A stretch of 64,000 nt of DNA from Candidatus Kosakonia sp. 282A-S69 (GTDB lineage: Bacteria > Pseudomonadota > Gammaproteobacteria > Enterobacterales > Enterobacteriaceae), in the NCBI RefSeq assembly GCF_029433855.1, contig NZ_JAROAU010000003.1:1725672-1789671 (forward strand). The letters run 5' to 3'. Within the stretch, counting starts at the first letter, position 1, and every line of letters starts with the position of its first letter. A program made the translations under genes and the position numbers. The notes under the pieces were generated by a model. That model ran no database searches and had not been told where the DNA came from. It was given only the letters and a program-made list of their open reading frames with translations. This document shows positions 63,290 through 64,000 of this stretch, piece by piece.

Positions 63290-64000
63290 ATGGATTTAAC
63301 CCAGCTTGAGATGTTTAACGCCGTGGCGCAGACCGGCAGCATTACCCAGGCCGCGCAGAAGGTGCACCGCGTGCCGTCCAACCTGACGACGCGCATTCGC
63401 CAGCTGGAAGCGGATCTCGGCGTCGATCTTTTTATCCGCGAAAATCAGCGCCTGCGTCTGTCGCCTGCCGGACACAGCTTTTTACGCTACAGCCAGCAGA
63501 TCCTCGCGCTGGTTGATGAGGCGCGCATGGTGGTGGCGGGCGACGAGCCACAGGGGTTGTTCTCGCTGGGCGCGCTGGAGAGCACCGCCGCGGTACGTAT
63601 TCCGGCGACGCTCGCCGCTTATAACCAGCGTTACCCGCGTATTCAGTTCGATCTCTCCACCGGCCCTTCCGGCACCATGATTGAGGGCGTGCTTGAGGGG
63701 ACGCTGAGCGCGGCGTTTGTTGACGGGCCAATTATGCACCCGGGGCTGGAGGGTATTCCGGTCTATCGCGAGGAGATGATGATAGTCGCCCCCGCGGGCC
63801 ATGAGCCGATTACCCGCGCTTCGCAGGTGAACGGTGTCAGCATTTATGCGTTTCGCGCCAACTGCTCCTACCGCCGCCATTTTGAGAGCTGGTTTCAGGC
63901 CGACCGCGCCACCCCGGGGAAAATTCACGAGCTGGAGTCTTATCACGGCATGCTGGCCTGCGTGATTGCCGGGGCGGGGCTGGCGCTGATCCCACGCAGT
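63290..64000 (+). CDS. ptrR: LysR-family regulator PtrR (YneJ), partial
   Basis: 237 residues up to the window end. The N-terminal winged HTH ([50 protein letters not shown]) is typical of LysR regulators, and the position, divergent from sad, matches E. coli YneJ. In E. coli PtrR regulates sad and putrescine/glutamate use. The C-terminus lies outside the window, but the visible frame is intact. Confidence 0.92.
   Translation, partial: MDLTQLEMFNAVAQTGSITQAAQKVHRVPSNLTTRIRQLEADLGVDLFIRENQRLRLSPAGHSFLRYSQQILALVDEARMVVAGDEPQGLFSLGALESTAAVRIPATLAAYNQRYPRIQFDLSTGPSGTMIEGVLEGTLSAAFVDGPIMHPGLEGIPVYREEMMIVAPAGHEPITRASQVNGVSIYAFRANCSYRRHFESWFQADRATPGKIHELESYHGMLACVIAGAGLALIPRS

Overview
The window is chromosomal DNA of an enterobacterium. 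It carries the E. coli-type blocks maeA-adhP, fdnGHI (with an in-frame UGA for selenocysteine), nhoA, yddH-pptA-yncG, ansP and uxaB-yneE / dgcF-yneG-glsB-sad-yneJ(ptrR), broken up by accessory genes E. coli K-12 lacks. The high GC, REP-type repeats and accessory set (alginate lyase, BlrP1-like BLUF-EAL protein, SmvA/SmvR, LacI-type regulator, many chemoreceptors and GGDEF proteins) suggest a plant- or environment-associated member of the Kosakonia/Enterobacter/Klebsiella group. The genus cannot be fixed from this window. No phage, IS element, CRISPR array, rRNA or tRNA was seen.

Layout. 1-7.2 kb: end of an MFS gene, methyltransferase-GNAT pair, alpha/beta hydrolase, pyruvate-oxidase-type ThDP enzyme, a GGDEF protein and a BLUF-EAL photoreceptor. 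7.6-10.3 kb: Aer-type receptor and alginate lyase. 10.4-16.1 kb: sra, maeA, an ABC-F gene preceded by a candidate leader peptide, adhP. 16.3-19.8 kb: araJ and a LysR/MFS divergent pair. 20.1-24.9 kb: fdnGHI with FNR-like and NarL-like sites. 25-28 kb: smvA/smvR and nhoA. 28.1-32.1 kb: an ABC importer and a small secreted protein. 32.3-37.2 kb: a GGDEF protein, yddH, pptA, yncG, a P-loop kinase-like protein and a LacI regulator with several operators.

37.4-45.0 kb is the most interesting accessory block: eight tightly packed minus-strand genes encoding two paralogous solute-binding proteins, one permease, one ATPase, a GNAT acetyltransferase, two flavin monooxygenases of the luciferase superfamily and an M20 deacylase. 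This set parallels the B. subtilis ytmI-tcyJKLMN-cmo-sndA operon, which imports S-modified cysteines and salvages their sulfur by N-acetylation, oxidative C-S cleavage and deacetylation. By comparison with E. coli it lies between yncG and ansP.

45.5-64 kb: ansP, an EAL-HDOD protein, a chemoreceptor, an AhpD/MocR divergent pair, yneE with a candidate small membrane protein, uxaB, a GNAT, two GGDEF proteins, then yneG-glsB-(chemoreceptor)-sad and divergent ptrR. The chemoreceptor between glsB and sad is an insertion relative to E. coli.

Four GGDEF proteins, two EAL proteins and three chemoreceptors in 64 kb point to heavy investment in c-di-GMP and motility control.
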